Assembly: GCA_028287895.1 (NCBI GenBank)
Contig: JAQBOV010000080.1
Span: 1 to 33,830, forward strand
DNA from: Mucilaginibacter sp.
Lineage (GTDB): Bacteria; Bacteroidota; Bacteroidia; Sphingobacteriales; Sphingobacteriaceae
Direction: 5' to 3'
Length of the DNA: 33,830 nt
A program made the translations under genes and the position numbers. Positions within the stretch are counted from its first letter, which is position 1. The number at the start of each line of letters is the position of its first letter. The notes beneath the pieces are model-generated. The model had not been told where the DNA came from. It worked only from the letters and a program-made list of their open reading frames with translations, and did not search any database. Positions 16,739 through 24,312 of this stretch are shown piece after piece.

Positions 16739-18457
16739 ATGGACACCGAAAATATAAAATCTACCGGATCAAAAAACACCTTTGATGCCATCGTTATCGG
16801 CTCAGGTATCAGTGGCGGATGGGCTGCTAAAGAGCTGTGTGAAAAAGGTTTAAAAACGCTGGTTTTGGAGCGCGGGCGGAACGTCGAGCATATTAAAGAT
16901 TATCCGACAGCGATGACCCCACCCTGGGAATTTAAACACCGGCTGCGGATGACTACCGCCTTTTTGAAAGAGAATCCCCTGATCACCAAAGCCGCCGGTT
17001 ATGGCCAGGATAATTCGCATTTTTTTGTAAAAGATAAAGACCACCCCTACCTGCAGGAGAAACCCTTTGATTGGATAAGGGGATATCAGGTGGGAGGCAA
17101 GTCGCTCACCTGGGGACGGGCTTGTCAGCGCTGGAGTACGTATGAGTTTATCAATCCCGAGCGCTTTGGCTATGGCATCGCCTGGCCCATCGGTTACCAG
17201 GATGTAGCACCCTGGTATTCCCATGTAGAGGAATTTATAGGAGTCTGCGGTAATAAAGATGGTATTGAAGCCATGCCCGATGGCGAATTCCTGCCGCCTT
17301 TCGAAATGAATTGCGTGCAGGAAGTGATCGCCAAAAAAATAAGCGAGAATTATAAGGACCGTCACCTGGTGCATGCCCGCTGGGCACAATTAACCGAGCC
17401 TAAGCAGATACACATTGACCAGGGGAGGGTAAAATGCCAGGCGCGTAACCAGTGTATGCGGGGTTGTCCCTTTGGGGGCTATTTCAGTTCAAATAGTTCT
17501 ACCTTGCCCTGGGCAAAAAAAACCGGGAACCTCACCATCAGGCCTTTTTCAGTGGTACATTCCATTATTTATGATGAAAAGCTGGGCAAGGCATCCGGGG
17601 TGCAGGTGATTGATACCAATACAAAAGAGTTGATCGCGTATAAGGCAAGGATCATTTTCCTCAATGCTTCGGCTCTGAACAGCAACCTGGTGTTACTGAA
17701 CTCCACTTCCAGCCGCTTTCCAAATGGCCTGGGTAATGATAACGGGCTGCTTGGCAAATACGTGGCCTTCCAGAATTACCGGGCTTCGGTTAATGCTGAA
17801 ATGGACGGCTTCCTCGATAAATATTATTTCGGCCGTAACCCTACCGAGCTGATCCTGGCTAATTACAGGAATTTGCGTAGACAGGAGACCGATTATTTTG
17901 GCGGTTATACCACATTTATGGGCGCATATCGTGATCCCAGGCCTGCTGACAGCGAACAGGGTCAGGTTGGAGGCGAATACAAAGATTCCCTTACCGAGCC
18001 GGGAGGCTGGAAAGTGTATATGTATTTGCAGGGCGAAACAGTGCCAAAGGCAAGCAATCATGTGCGTTTAAGTCAAGATCAAAAGGATCAGTGGGGAATG
18101 CCTCTGCTTATCACATCCGTGGAATATGACGACAATGATGAGCGCATGATAAAAGATTTTTTAAAGGAAAGCAAGGAAATGCTGGAGAAGGCGGGATGTA
18201 AAAACGTGCAGACCTATGAGAATAAACAGGCCCCCGGCCTCGATATTCACGAAATGGGCGGCTGCCGCATGGGTAAAGACCCTAAAACGTCCTTACTGAA
18301 CGAATGGAACCAGTTGCATTTGTGCAAAAATGTGTTTGTGACCGACGGCGCCTGCATGACCAGTACCGGCAATCAAAGTCCTTCTGTCCTGTATATGGCC
18401 TTAACGGCAAGAGCGGCAAATTATGCCGTTAATGAAATGCAAAAAGGCAATTTATAG
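16739..18457 (+). CDS. GMC family FAD oxidoreductase with CX5CX3C motif (copy 2)
   Basis: Paralogue of the gene at 14012-15706, 572 residues, aligning almost end to end by eye. It keeps GSGISGGWAAKELCE, GYQVGGKSLTWGRACQRWS, the CX5CX3C motif (Cys233, Cys239, Cys243), HEMGGCRMG and STGNQSPS. The main differences are at the N-terminus and in a segment near residues 390-420 (AYRDPRPADSEQGQVGGEY), where this copy is a few residues longer; this could alter substrate choice or partner contact. It is followed after 40 bp by the GH3 beta-glucosidase on the same strand, so oxidation and hydrolysis of glycosides may be coordinated. No small subunit or cytochrome gene is adjacent. Confidence 0.88.
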   Translation: MDTENIKSTGSKNTFDAIVIGSGISGGWAAKELCEKGLKTLVLERGRNVEHIKDYPTAMTPPWEFKHRLRMTTAFLKENPLITKAAGYGQDNSHFFVKDKDHPYLQEKPFDWIRGYQVGGKSLTWGRACQRWSTYEFINPERFGYGIAWPIGYQDVAPWYSHVEEFIGVCGNKDGIEAMPDGEFLPPFEMNCVQEVIAKKISENYKDRHLVHARWAQLTEPKQIHIDQGRVKCQARNQCMRGCPFGGYFSSNSSTLPWAKKTGNLTIRPFSVVHSIIYDEKLGKASGVQVIDTNTKELIAYKARIIFLNASALNSNLVLLNSTSSRFPNGLGNDNGLLGKYVAFQNYRASVNAEMDGFLDKYYFGRNPTELILANYRNLRRQETDYFGGYTTFMGAYRDPRPADSEQGQVGGEYKDSLTEPGGWKVYMYLQGETVPKASNHVRLSQDQKDQWGMPLLITSVEYDDNDERMIKDFLKESKEMLEKAGCKNVQTYENKQAPGLDIHEMGGCRMGKDPKTSLLNEWNQLHLCKNVFVTDGACMTSTGNQSPSVLYMALTARAANYAVNEMQKGNL

Positions 18458-18497
18458 CTATATTTAAAACCACCCAAATCGTAATAAAGATATTCAA

Positions 18498-20747
18498 ATG
18501 ATCAAGATAAGCAGGAAAGCAATTTATATACTGATGCTTTCAGGATGCATGGCAGCCGGCAATAGAACGTTTGCCCAACAAGATAATACGAATAAGAAAG
18601 TGGAAGCCTTGCTGGCCAGGATGACATTGGATGAAAAAATAGGCCAGCTTAATCAATATAATGGTGATTGGGAAGCAACCGGGCCGGTAACCAAGGATGT
18701 GGGCAATAAAATTGAAGAGATCAAACAGGGCCGTGTTGGAGCTGTTTTGAATATTATGGGCACGACCCACACGCGCACTTTCCAGGAGGCGGCCATGCAA
18801 TCGCGGTTAAAAATTCCTTTATTATTCGGCCAGGATGTGATCCATGGCTACCATATCAGCTTCCCTATTCCATTGGCCGAGGCGTCAAGCTGGGACATGG
18901 GTGCGATAGAAAGGGCCGAACGCATTGCTGCTACCGAGGCATCAGCATCGGGCATCAACTGGACATTTGCGCCTATGGTAGATATTGCCCGCGACCCACG
19001 CTGGGGACGGGTAATGGAAGGCGCCGGTGAAGACCCCTACCTCGGTTCGCTAATTGCTGCTGCAAGGGTGAAAGGTTTCCAGGGAACCGGGCTGGGCAGC
19101 ACCGATGCGGTGATGGCCTGTGCCAAGCACTTTGCTGCTTATGGCGCCGCTATCGGCGGGCGTGATTATAATAGCGTGGATATGAGTCCGCGCACTTTGT
19201 GGGAAATTTACCTGCCGCCATTCAAGGCTGCATTGGATGCCGGGGTTTCTACTTTTATGAATTCATTTAACGACCTGAACGGAACACCCGCTACCGGCAA
19301 TAGTTATTTACAGCGCGATATCCTGAAAGGAAAATGGGGTTTTAAAGGATTTGTGGTCAGCGACTGGGGATCAATTGGCGAGATGATCAATCATGGTTAT
19401 GCCAAAGATAATTATCAGGCGGCACAGGAGGCAATAAAAGCAGGCAGCGATATGGATATGGAAAGCCGCAGCTACATTAATAACCTGGCTAAGCTGGTTG
19501 CCGATAAGAAAGTGCCGGTTAGTTTGATAGATGATGCAGTCAGGCGGATATTAACAAAGAAATTTGAGCTTGGACTTTTTGACGACCCTTATCGTTTCAT
19601 TAACCCTGAGCGCGAAAAAACAAGTCTGAACCGGCCCGAAAATGTAGATGATGCCAGGGATATGGCCCGTAAAAGCATCGTACTGTTAAAGAATGAGAAC
19701 CAGTTGCTGCCCCTTTCAAGGAGTCTGAAAACGATTGCGCTGATCGGGCCGCTGGCTAAAGCTGAAAAGGAACTGAAAGGTTTTTGGTCGCTGGATGTGG
19801 ATAAGGGTCAAGGTATAGTATCGCTGATGGAGGGAATGCAAAATCAGGCCGGACAAACCAAATTCCTTTACGCTAAGGGTTGCAGCATTACGGATACGTC
19901 ACGCGATGGCTTTGCTGATGCCATTGCGGCCGCTAAAAAAGCAGATGTGGTAGTAATGGCAATGGGCGAGGCGCCGGATATGACCGGCGAGGCAAAAAGT
20001 AAATCCAACATTCATTTGCCGGGCATACAGGAAGAACTGATCAAAGAAATAAAGGCAACCGGCAAACCGGTGGTGGTTTTGTTGATGGCCGGCCGGCCAA
20101 TGATATTTAACTGGACAGCTGATCATGTTCCCGCTATTTTATACACCTGGTGGTTGGGTAGCCAGGGTGGAAACGCGATGGCCGATGTATTGTATGGAGA
20201 CTATAACCCATCAGGTAAATTGCCTATTACTTTCCCGCGCTCCGAGGGGCAGATCCCGATTTATTATAACCATTATAATACCGGACGTCCTGCACGGAAC
20301 GACAATGATCTTTTTTATACGTCCGCTTATATCGATCTGCCAAATTCCCCGCAGTATGCTTTTGGCTACGGTTTAAGCTATACTACCTTTGACTACAAAA
20401 GCATGGAGATCGGTAAGTTTAATCCCTCCGCCAAGAGTGATAAAATCATTCCTGTTTCATTTATGATACAAAATACCGGTAAATACGCCGGTGAAGAGGT
20501 GGTGCAATTATATTTGAGCGATATGGTGTCGCAACCGCTGCGTCCGATAAAGGAACTAAAGGATTTTAGAAAGATATTGCTGCAGCCAGGCCAGATCAAA
20601 CGCATCGCTTTTAATATCAAACCGGACGAGCTTTCATTTTATAATGACAAGCTGGAACGTATTATCCAGCCCGGTACGTTCGAGGTCATGATCGGAAGCG
20701 CCTCAAACGATATCAGGCTGCAAAAGACCTTTGAATTGACTGAATAA
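18498..20747 (+). CDS. bglX: Periplasmic GH3 beta-glucosidase (BglX-like)
   Basis: Exo-acting beta-glucosidase of 749 residues, close to E. coli BglX in length and arrangement. The signal peptide ends at TFAQ, so it is exported to the periplasm. The N-terminal TIM barrel has TWTFAPMVDIARDPRWGRVMEG-type substrate residues, KHFAAYGA, and the nucleophile Asp289 in GFVVSDWGS. The alpha/beta sandwich domain follows (SIVLLKNENQLLPL, then MGEAPDMTGEAKSKSNI). A fibronectin-III-like domain closes the protein (GEEVVQLYLSD). It releases glucose from beta-glucosides or oligosaccharides. The gene is 40 bp after the second GMC oxidoreductase and probably shares its transcript. Confidence 0.94.
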   Translation: MIKISRKAIYILMLSGCMAAGNRTFAQQDNTNKKVEALLARMTLDEKIGQLNQYNGDWEATGPVTKDVGNKIEEIKQGRVGAVLNIMGTTHTRTFQEAAMQSRLKIPLLFGQDVIHGYHISFPIPLAEASSWDMGAIERAERIAATEASASGINWTFAPMVDIARDPRWGRVMEGAGEDPYLGSLIAAARVKGFQGTGLGSTDAVMACAKHFAAYGAAIGGRDYNSVDMSPRTLWEIYLPPFKAALDAGVSTFMNSFNDLNGTPATGNSYLQRDILKGKWGFKGFVVSDWGSIGEMINHGYAKDNYQAAQEAIKAGSDMDMESRSYINNLAKLVADKKVPVSLIDDAVRRILTKKFELGLFDDPYRFINPEREKTSLNRPENVDDARDMARKSIVLLKNENQLLPLSRSLKTIALIGPLAKAEKELKGFWSLDVDKGQGIVSLMEGMQNQAGQTKFLYAKGCSITDTSRDGFADAIAAAKKADVVVMAMGEAPDMTGEAKSKSNIHLPGIQEELIKEIKATGKPVVVLLMAGRPMIFNWTADHVPAILYTWWLGSQGGNAMADVLYGDYNPSGKLPITFPRSEGQIPIYYNHYNTGRPARNDNDLFYTSAYIDLPNSPQYAFGYGLSYTTFDYKSMEIGKFNPSAKSDKIIPVSFMIQNTGKYAGEEVVQLYLSDMVSQPLRPIKELKDFRKILLQPGQIKRIAFNIKPDELSFYNDKLERIIQPGTFEVMIGSASNDIRLQKTFELTE

Positions 20748-20757
20748 GGGCAGGTTC

Positions 20758-20943
20758 TTAATTTTTAGCAGGTGGTTCCGATGATATCTCGCCAAATTCA
20801 TTTACATAGGCCATCATACTTTCGAGCCCGCCACCTGTTGAATTTTCCCGGCGTTCCTGTTTGCGCTGTAGTTTATCTTCTTTCTTTTTTTGCTTGTTCT
20901 TTTCGAGCTGCTTTTTCATGAACGTTGCCTGGGACTTTGCCAT
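20758..20943 (-). CDS. Small basic conserved protein, linked to cold-shock proteins
   Basis: A 61-residue protein: a lysine/arginine/glutamate-rich helix (FMKKQLEKNKQKKKEDKLQRK) followed by GGGLESMMAYVNEFGEISSEPPAKN. As I recall, flavobacterial cold-shock proteins of about 150 residues carry this same segment fused before their cold-shock domain. Here it is a stand-alone gene directly downstream of a stand-alone cold-shock gene, both leftward. This suggests the two products work together, perhaps on RNA or ribosomes; the basic helix fits nucleic-acid contact. A terminator lies between the two genes. It ends 10 bp from the opposing GH3 stop codon. Confidence 0.8.
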   Translation of the reverse strand: MAKSQATFMKKQLEKNKQKKKEDKLQRKQERRENSTGGGLESMMAYVNEFGEISSEPPAKN

Positions 20944-20990
20944 ATTGTTGAGTTGTTGATGTGAATGATGTTTGTATTTAAATTGAGGTT

Positions 20991-21023
20991 AAATAAAAAG
21001 CACCCCGGTCTTTACCGGAGTGC
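20991..21023 (-). terminator. Intrinsic terminator of the cold-shock gene
   Basis: On the minus strand GCACTCCGGT pairs with ACCGGGGTGC around the tetraloop AAAG, with one G-U pair. A TTTTTATTT tract follows. It lies 25 bp after the cold-shock stop codon, so the small protein gene beyond it needs read-through or its own promoter. Confidence 0.8.
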
Positions 21024-21047
21024 CTACGATTAAGTTATAGTGATTTT

Positions 21048-21242
21048 TTAGATTACTTTTACATTTACCGCACTAAGGCCTTTTTTACCTTCTTCTACAT
21101 CGAACTGTACGCGGTCATTATCGCGGATCTGATCAATGAGGCCAGTGGAATGCACAAAAATATCGCTCCTGTCATCAGTTTGAGAAATGAAGCCGAATCC
21201 TTTTGTAACATTGAAAAACTTTACTGTTCCTTCTTTTTGCAT
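21048..21242 (-). CDS. Cold-shock domain protein (CspA family)
   Basis: A 64-residue single cold-shock domain. EGTVKFFNVTKGFGFISQ contains RNP1 (KGFGFI) and DIFVHSTGL contains RNP2 (IFVH). It binds single-stranded RNA and DNA and acts as an RNA chaperone in the cytoplasm. GLSAVNVKVI is the typical last strand. The gene has its own terminator. Upstream is a long, very AT-rich region (21243-21515), which may hold a long structured 5' leader as in other csp genes, though no specific promoter or structure is clear to me. Confidence 0.93.
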   Translation of the reverse strand: MQKEGTVKFFNVTKGFGFISQTDDRSDIFVHSTGLIDQIRDNDRVQFDVEEGKKGLSAVNVKVI

Positions 21243-21618
21243 TATATAATTTTTAATAAGTCGGCAAGGTAGGCATTAATCTCCACGTATTTTCTTTTTG
21301 GTAAAAATATTTAATTTTTATTTTATTAAAAAGTAATTTTTACCTTAATTGATCGTTTATACCAGTAGATATCAACAATAATTGTTTTAAATAATATAAT
21401 TATTACATTATAATTACATATCTTTATAAAATAGGAAATCGATAAATTTTACCTAAACTTAAACATTACCCAGTTCGCTGATTTGGTAATATTTAAGATT
21501 TTACCAATCAGATAAATGAACAGAGCAGACAAGCTGAATTATTCGGCAACTTTTAATTCTTCCACTCTTCAGATCAGCCTTTGTAACTCAGGGCGCTTTA
21601 GCATTTAATAAAAAACAG
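21243..21618. other. AT-rich divergent region between csp and the desaturase
   Basis: About 375 bp of strongly AT-rich DNA, mostly A/T runs from 21295 to 21435. It must contain the leftward csp promoter and the rightward desaturase promoter; I find no exact TAnnTTTG box for either. A 30-codon frame (21516-21608) ends 10 bp before the desaturase start but shows no known motif. Confidence 0.5.
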
Positions 21619-22707
21619 ATGGCATTTTTAGACCATGTATTACAGGCCCCCTCATACGGCTGGCAGGATACAAGCGGAACAGTGGTTAAACCAACCACAG
21701 GACAAATATTTAAAGAGTTTTTTTCGAGACTAAACGTGTTTAGGAACCGTAAAAACTGGCTGCCTTTTTTTAGCTGGTTTAAGGTTTTATGTCTCACACC
21801 GTTTTTCTTATTATTTATCTTTCATTTTTTCAGTCTTTACATGCTGCTGGCTGCCTTTTTATACAGCATGGTAATCATGGGAACACACGGTACCGTTTGG
21901 CATCACCGGTATTGCACGCATGGGGCCTATAAATTCAGGAACAGTTTCTGGCGGTTTTTTACGCAAAACCTGACCTTAAATGTGATACCCGAAGAAATTT
22001 ATGTCATATCCCACCATGTTCATCATTCTAAATCTGATCAGCCCGGTGATCCCTATAATGCGTATTGCGGATTTTTGTATTGCTTCCTGGCAGATGTGAA
22101 CCACCAACCCATAGCCAAGGATTTGAGCGAAGCAGATTATAACCGTATAAAATTGTTAATGCTTCACACAGGTATTAAGGCAAATACCTATGCACAATAC
22201 CAACGATGGGGCTCCTATGTAAACCCAGGGCGGGCGGTGCTGTCATGGCTTTTAAACTGGTCGTTCTGGTATCTTGCTTTCTATTTGCTGGGTGGCCATG
22301 CGTTTGCTTGTACCTTGTTTGGCGCTGCCGGTTTTTGGGCCGTGGGCGTGCGCACTTTTAATTTTGAGGGGCATGGTAAAGGATCCGGAGTACAACGCGA
22401 AGGAATAGATTTTAATAACAAAGACAAGTCCGTTAATCAGATATGGCCTGGTTTTGTAGCAGGTGAATGGCACAATAATCATCATTTGTTTCCTAAGAGT
22501 GCAAGGAGCGGTTTTAAGCCAATGCAGTTTGACCTTGCCTGGCAGTATATACGCTTGATGAACCGCCTGGGTGCCGTAAAAAGTTATAAGGATAGCAAAA
22601 AGCAATTTGACGAACTGTATTATCTGCCCGAACTTGAAAAGAAAAGACAGATAACTGCTGAAAAACGTGCACTAGGCAAAAGCTTAAAGGGACAGATCAA
22701 TTCGTAG
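21619..22707 (+). CDS. Membrane acyl-CoA / fatty acid desaturase
   Basis: Integral membrane di-iron desaturase of 362 residues. It introduces a double bond into fatty acyl chains and adjusts membrane fluidity. The three histidine boxes are present: H96-x4-H101 (HHRYCTH), H132-H136 (HHVHH) and H285-H289 (WHNNHH). Hydrophobic segments occur before the first box (about residues 55-90) and between boxes 2 and 3 (about 205-245). It lacks a ferredoxin or cytochrome b5 domain, so electrons come from another protein. It lies next to a cold-shock gene on the other strand, fitting a role in low-temperature adaptation, though shared regulation is inference. Confidence 0.9.
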   Translation: MAFLDHVLQAPSYGWQDTSGTVVKPTTGQIFKEFFSRLNVFRNRKNWLPFFSWFKVLCLTPFFLLFIFHFFSLYMLLAAFLYSMVIMGTHGTVWHHRYCTHGAYKFRNSFWRFFTQNLTLNVIPEEIYVISHHVHHSKSDQPGDPYNAYCGFLYCFLADVNHQPIAKDLSEADYNRIKLLMLHTGIKANTYAQYQRWGSYVNPGRAVLSWLLNWSFWYLAFYLLGGHAFACTLFGAAGFWAVGVRTFNFEGHGKGSGVQREGIDFNNKDKSVNQIWPGFVAGEWHNNHHLFPKSARSGFKPMQFDLAWQYIRLMNRLGAVKSYKDSKKQFDELYYLPELEKKRQITAEKRALGKSLKGQINS

Positions 22708-22822
22708 TATTAAATAAGCTTGTTTATTCCATCATTTGAGATTTACGGACTCATTTAGATGTTGATAATTCTTGTGCGATTTTTTAATAAATTCCAATTT
22801 ATATACTTCCCTTCCGGGGCCT

Positions 22823-22841
22823 TTTTATCATATTGATAAAA
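22823..22841. promoter_or_regulatory. 8-bp inverted repeat upstream of ahpC
   Basis: TTTTATCA and TGATAAAA are perfect complements around TAT. It lies about 80 bp before the ahpC -7 box. Size and AT-content resemble operators of the Fur/PerR superfamily, but the sequence does not match the PerR consensus exactly. It could also be a hairpin after the desaturase gene. Confidence 0.35.
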
Positions 22842-22921
22842 TCAATTAAGAAAATGAACTGTTATAGACATTAACTATACACTATCAATTCTTTATATGA
22901 AACAGCTTGTTTTTAAAGTGG

Positions 22922-22929
22922 TATATTTG
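22922..22929 (+). promoter_or_regulatory. -7 promoter box of ahpC
   Basis: TATATTTG, an exact TAnnTTTG match, lies 27 bp before the ahpC ATG (22957). The nearest TTG upstream (22907) is too close to be a standard -33 element, so the promoter may depend on an activator. Confidence 0.55.
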
Positions 22930-22956
22930 CAATAAATAATTACAAATATTAACAAT

Positions 22957-23502
22957 ATGATAACTATAGGTCAAAAATTCCCTGAATTTTCTAAAACAGC
23001 AGTTGTAAGCATTGAAAAAGGAAAAGAGTTCGAAACGATTTCTTCGGATTTTATGGTAAATGATGATAACGTTTGGACGGTAATGTTTTGGTGGCCGAAG
23101 GATTTTACTTTCGTATGTCCTACCGAAATTGCAGAATTTAACAAAAGCTACGGCGAGTTCCGTGATCGTGACACCCGCTTGATCGGCGCTTCTACAGATA
23201 CTGAATTTGTACATGCAGCCTGGAGAAGAGACCATGATGATCTTCGCGATCTGAAATTTCCTATGCTTGCCGATACTTCAAAATCATTGGCGGAAGATCT
23301 GGGCATTTTGGAGCCTAATGAAAAAATAGCTTACCGCGCAACTTTTATTGTTGATCCAACCGGTATTATCCGTTGGGTATCTGTAAATGATCTGAGTGTT
23401 GGCCGCAACGTAAAAGAAGTTTTACGTGTACTGGATGCTTTACAAACTGATGAACTTTGCCCATGTAACTGGGTTAAAGGTGAAGAAACATTATCCGTAT
23501 AA
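22957..23502 (+). CDS. ahpC: Peroxiredoxin AhpC (AhpD-dependent type)
   Basis: Thiol peroxidase of 181 residues that reduces H2O2, alkyl hydroperoxides and possibly peroxynitrite in the cytoplasm. The peroxidatic Cys54 is in KDFTFVCPTEIAEF. The C-terminus LCPCNWVKGEETL has Cys168 and Cys170. This matches the mycobacterial-type AhpC (LCACNWRKGDPTL), which uses AhpD and not AhpF as reductant. The ahpD gene follows directly, supporting this. The start gives the usual short N-terminus (MITIGQKFPEF). A -7 box is 27 bp upstream and an intrinsic terminator follows the gene. Confidence 0.95.
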   Translation: MITIGQKFPEFSKTAVVSIEKGKEFETISSDFMVNDDNVWTVMFWWPKDFTFVCPTEIAEFNKSYGEFRDRDTRLIGASTDTEFVHAAWRRDHDDLRDLKFPMLADTSKSLAEDLGILEPNEKIAYRATFIVDPTGIIRWVSVNDLSVGRNVKEVLRVLDALQTDELCPCNWVKGEETLSV

Positions 23503-23520
23503 TTAATTTAACTATTAAAG

Positions 23521-23551
23521 TCCCCGTATTGTGATAATGCGGGGATTTTTT
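23521..23551 (+). terminator. Intrinsic terminator between ahpC and ahpD
   Basis: TCCCCGTAT (23521-23529) pairs with ATGCGGGGA (23537-23545) in a 9-bp stem with one G-U pair, followed by TTTTTT. It probably makes ahpC more abundant than ahpD through partial read-through, or ahpD has another promoter. Confidence 0.8.
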
Positions 23552-23573
23552 ATTCATCCTCATTCTGGAAATA

Positions 23574-24158
23574 ATGAACGAGTCTACAGAGATTATAAAC
23601 GAAATATTACAAAGCCTGGGTATTGACCAGGCGTACCGTACCGACTGCCTTACATTACTTGAAAAGGGAGAATCCCGCTACCTGCGTGATCTTAAACTAA
23701 ACCTGGCCAGCACCCTTACTTCTGAACACTTGAGCGCAAAGGAATGTGCACTGATCGGACTTTCAACAGCTATTGGTAATAATAATTCCTTACTGACGCA
23801 ATTTTTTACGCGCTATGCCGAAGAGCAGGATGCTACCGCTGCCGAAACGGGTGAAGCAGCAGGATGCGCTTCGTTATTGGCATCGAACAATGTGTTTTAT
23901 CGTTTCCGTCATTTTACGCAAAAGGAAAAGTATGGTCAGATACCGGCCCGCATACGTATGCAGCTGATGGCCAAACCTGCAACGGGTAAAGAGTTTTTTG
24001 AATTGATGAGCCTGGCTATCTCGGCGGTTAACGGGTGCCAGATGTGCGTAAATGCACATGAGGACTCGCTCATTAAATTAGGTGCCACTGAGGAGCGCAT
24101 CTTTGATGCCGTCAGAATAGCATCACTGGTAACCGCAGCCGGGAAAGTGATATTTTAA
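23574..24158 (+). CDS. ahpD: AhpD-like alkylhydroperoxidase (CMD family)
   Basis: Protein of 194 residues in the carboxymuconolactone decarboxylase/AhpD superfamily. The active site NGCQMCVNAHEDSL has Cys155-x-x-Cys158 and His162, the same spacing as Cys130, Cys133 and His137 of mycobacterial AhpD. It has weak peroxidase activity of its own and serves mainly to recycle AhpC. The all-helical N-terminal half (STLTSEHLSAKECALIGLS) is a degenerate repeat of the domain, as in the classical enzyme. It starts 71 bp after ahpC with a terminator between. Confidence 0.92.
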   Translation: MNESTEIINEILQSLGIDQAYRTDCLTLLEKGESRYLRDLKLNLASTLTSEHLSAKECALIGLSTAIGNNNSLLTQFFTRYAEEQDATAAETGEAAGCASLLASNNVFYRFRHFTQKEKYGQIPARIRMQLMAKPATGKEFFELMSLAISAVNGCQMCVNAHEDSLIKLGATEERIFDAVRIASLVTAAGKVIF

Positions 24159-24200
24159 AATATACCTCAATTATCAGCATATAACGTCATCCGTATTCTA

Positions 24201-24307
24201 AACTGCCCCCAAAAAGTCAGACACTATTTGGGGGCATTTTTATGAAAAAAAACAGAAAGCATGGAGCAGAATTTAGTTTAATTATTAACTTCAACTCATT
24301 TATTTAA
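24201..24307 (+). mobile_element. Possible remnant of the left end of an IS3-family element
   Basis: AACTGCCCCCAAAAAGTCAG followed by ACA has the look of an IS3/IS150-group terminal repeat (ACTGCCCCCAAAAAGTTxGACA, from memory). Forty bases on, an ATG at 24242 opens a 21-codon frame starting MKKNRKHGAEF, reminiscent of the first residues of orfA transposase subunits, and then ends at TAA (24305-24307). No transposase body, right end or target duplication is seen. If real it is a tiny relic. A plain terminator followed by a chance frame explains most of it equally well. Confidence 0.3.
24204..24241 (+). terminator. Hairpin with T-run after ahpD (also IS-end-like)
   Basis: TGCCCCCAAA (24204-24213) and TTTGGGGGCA (24227-24236) are perfect complements with a 13-base loop, then TTTTTA. 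It can act as an intrinsic terminator for ahpD. The same bases resemble the terminal inverted repeat of IS3-type elements, described separately. Confidence 0.6.
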
Positions 24308-24312
24308 AAAGA

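Noticed and set aside
16850..17389. 179-codon minus-strand frame inside the second GMC gene
   Set aside because: Antisense to a strongly conserved coding region, with no independent support.
21516..21608. 30-codon frame just before the desaturase start
   Set aside because: Possible leader peptide by position, but no regulatory codons, no hairpin and no family resemblance.
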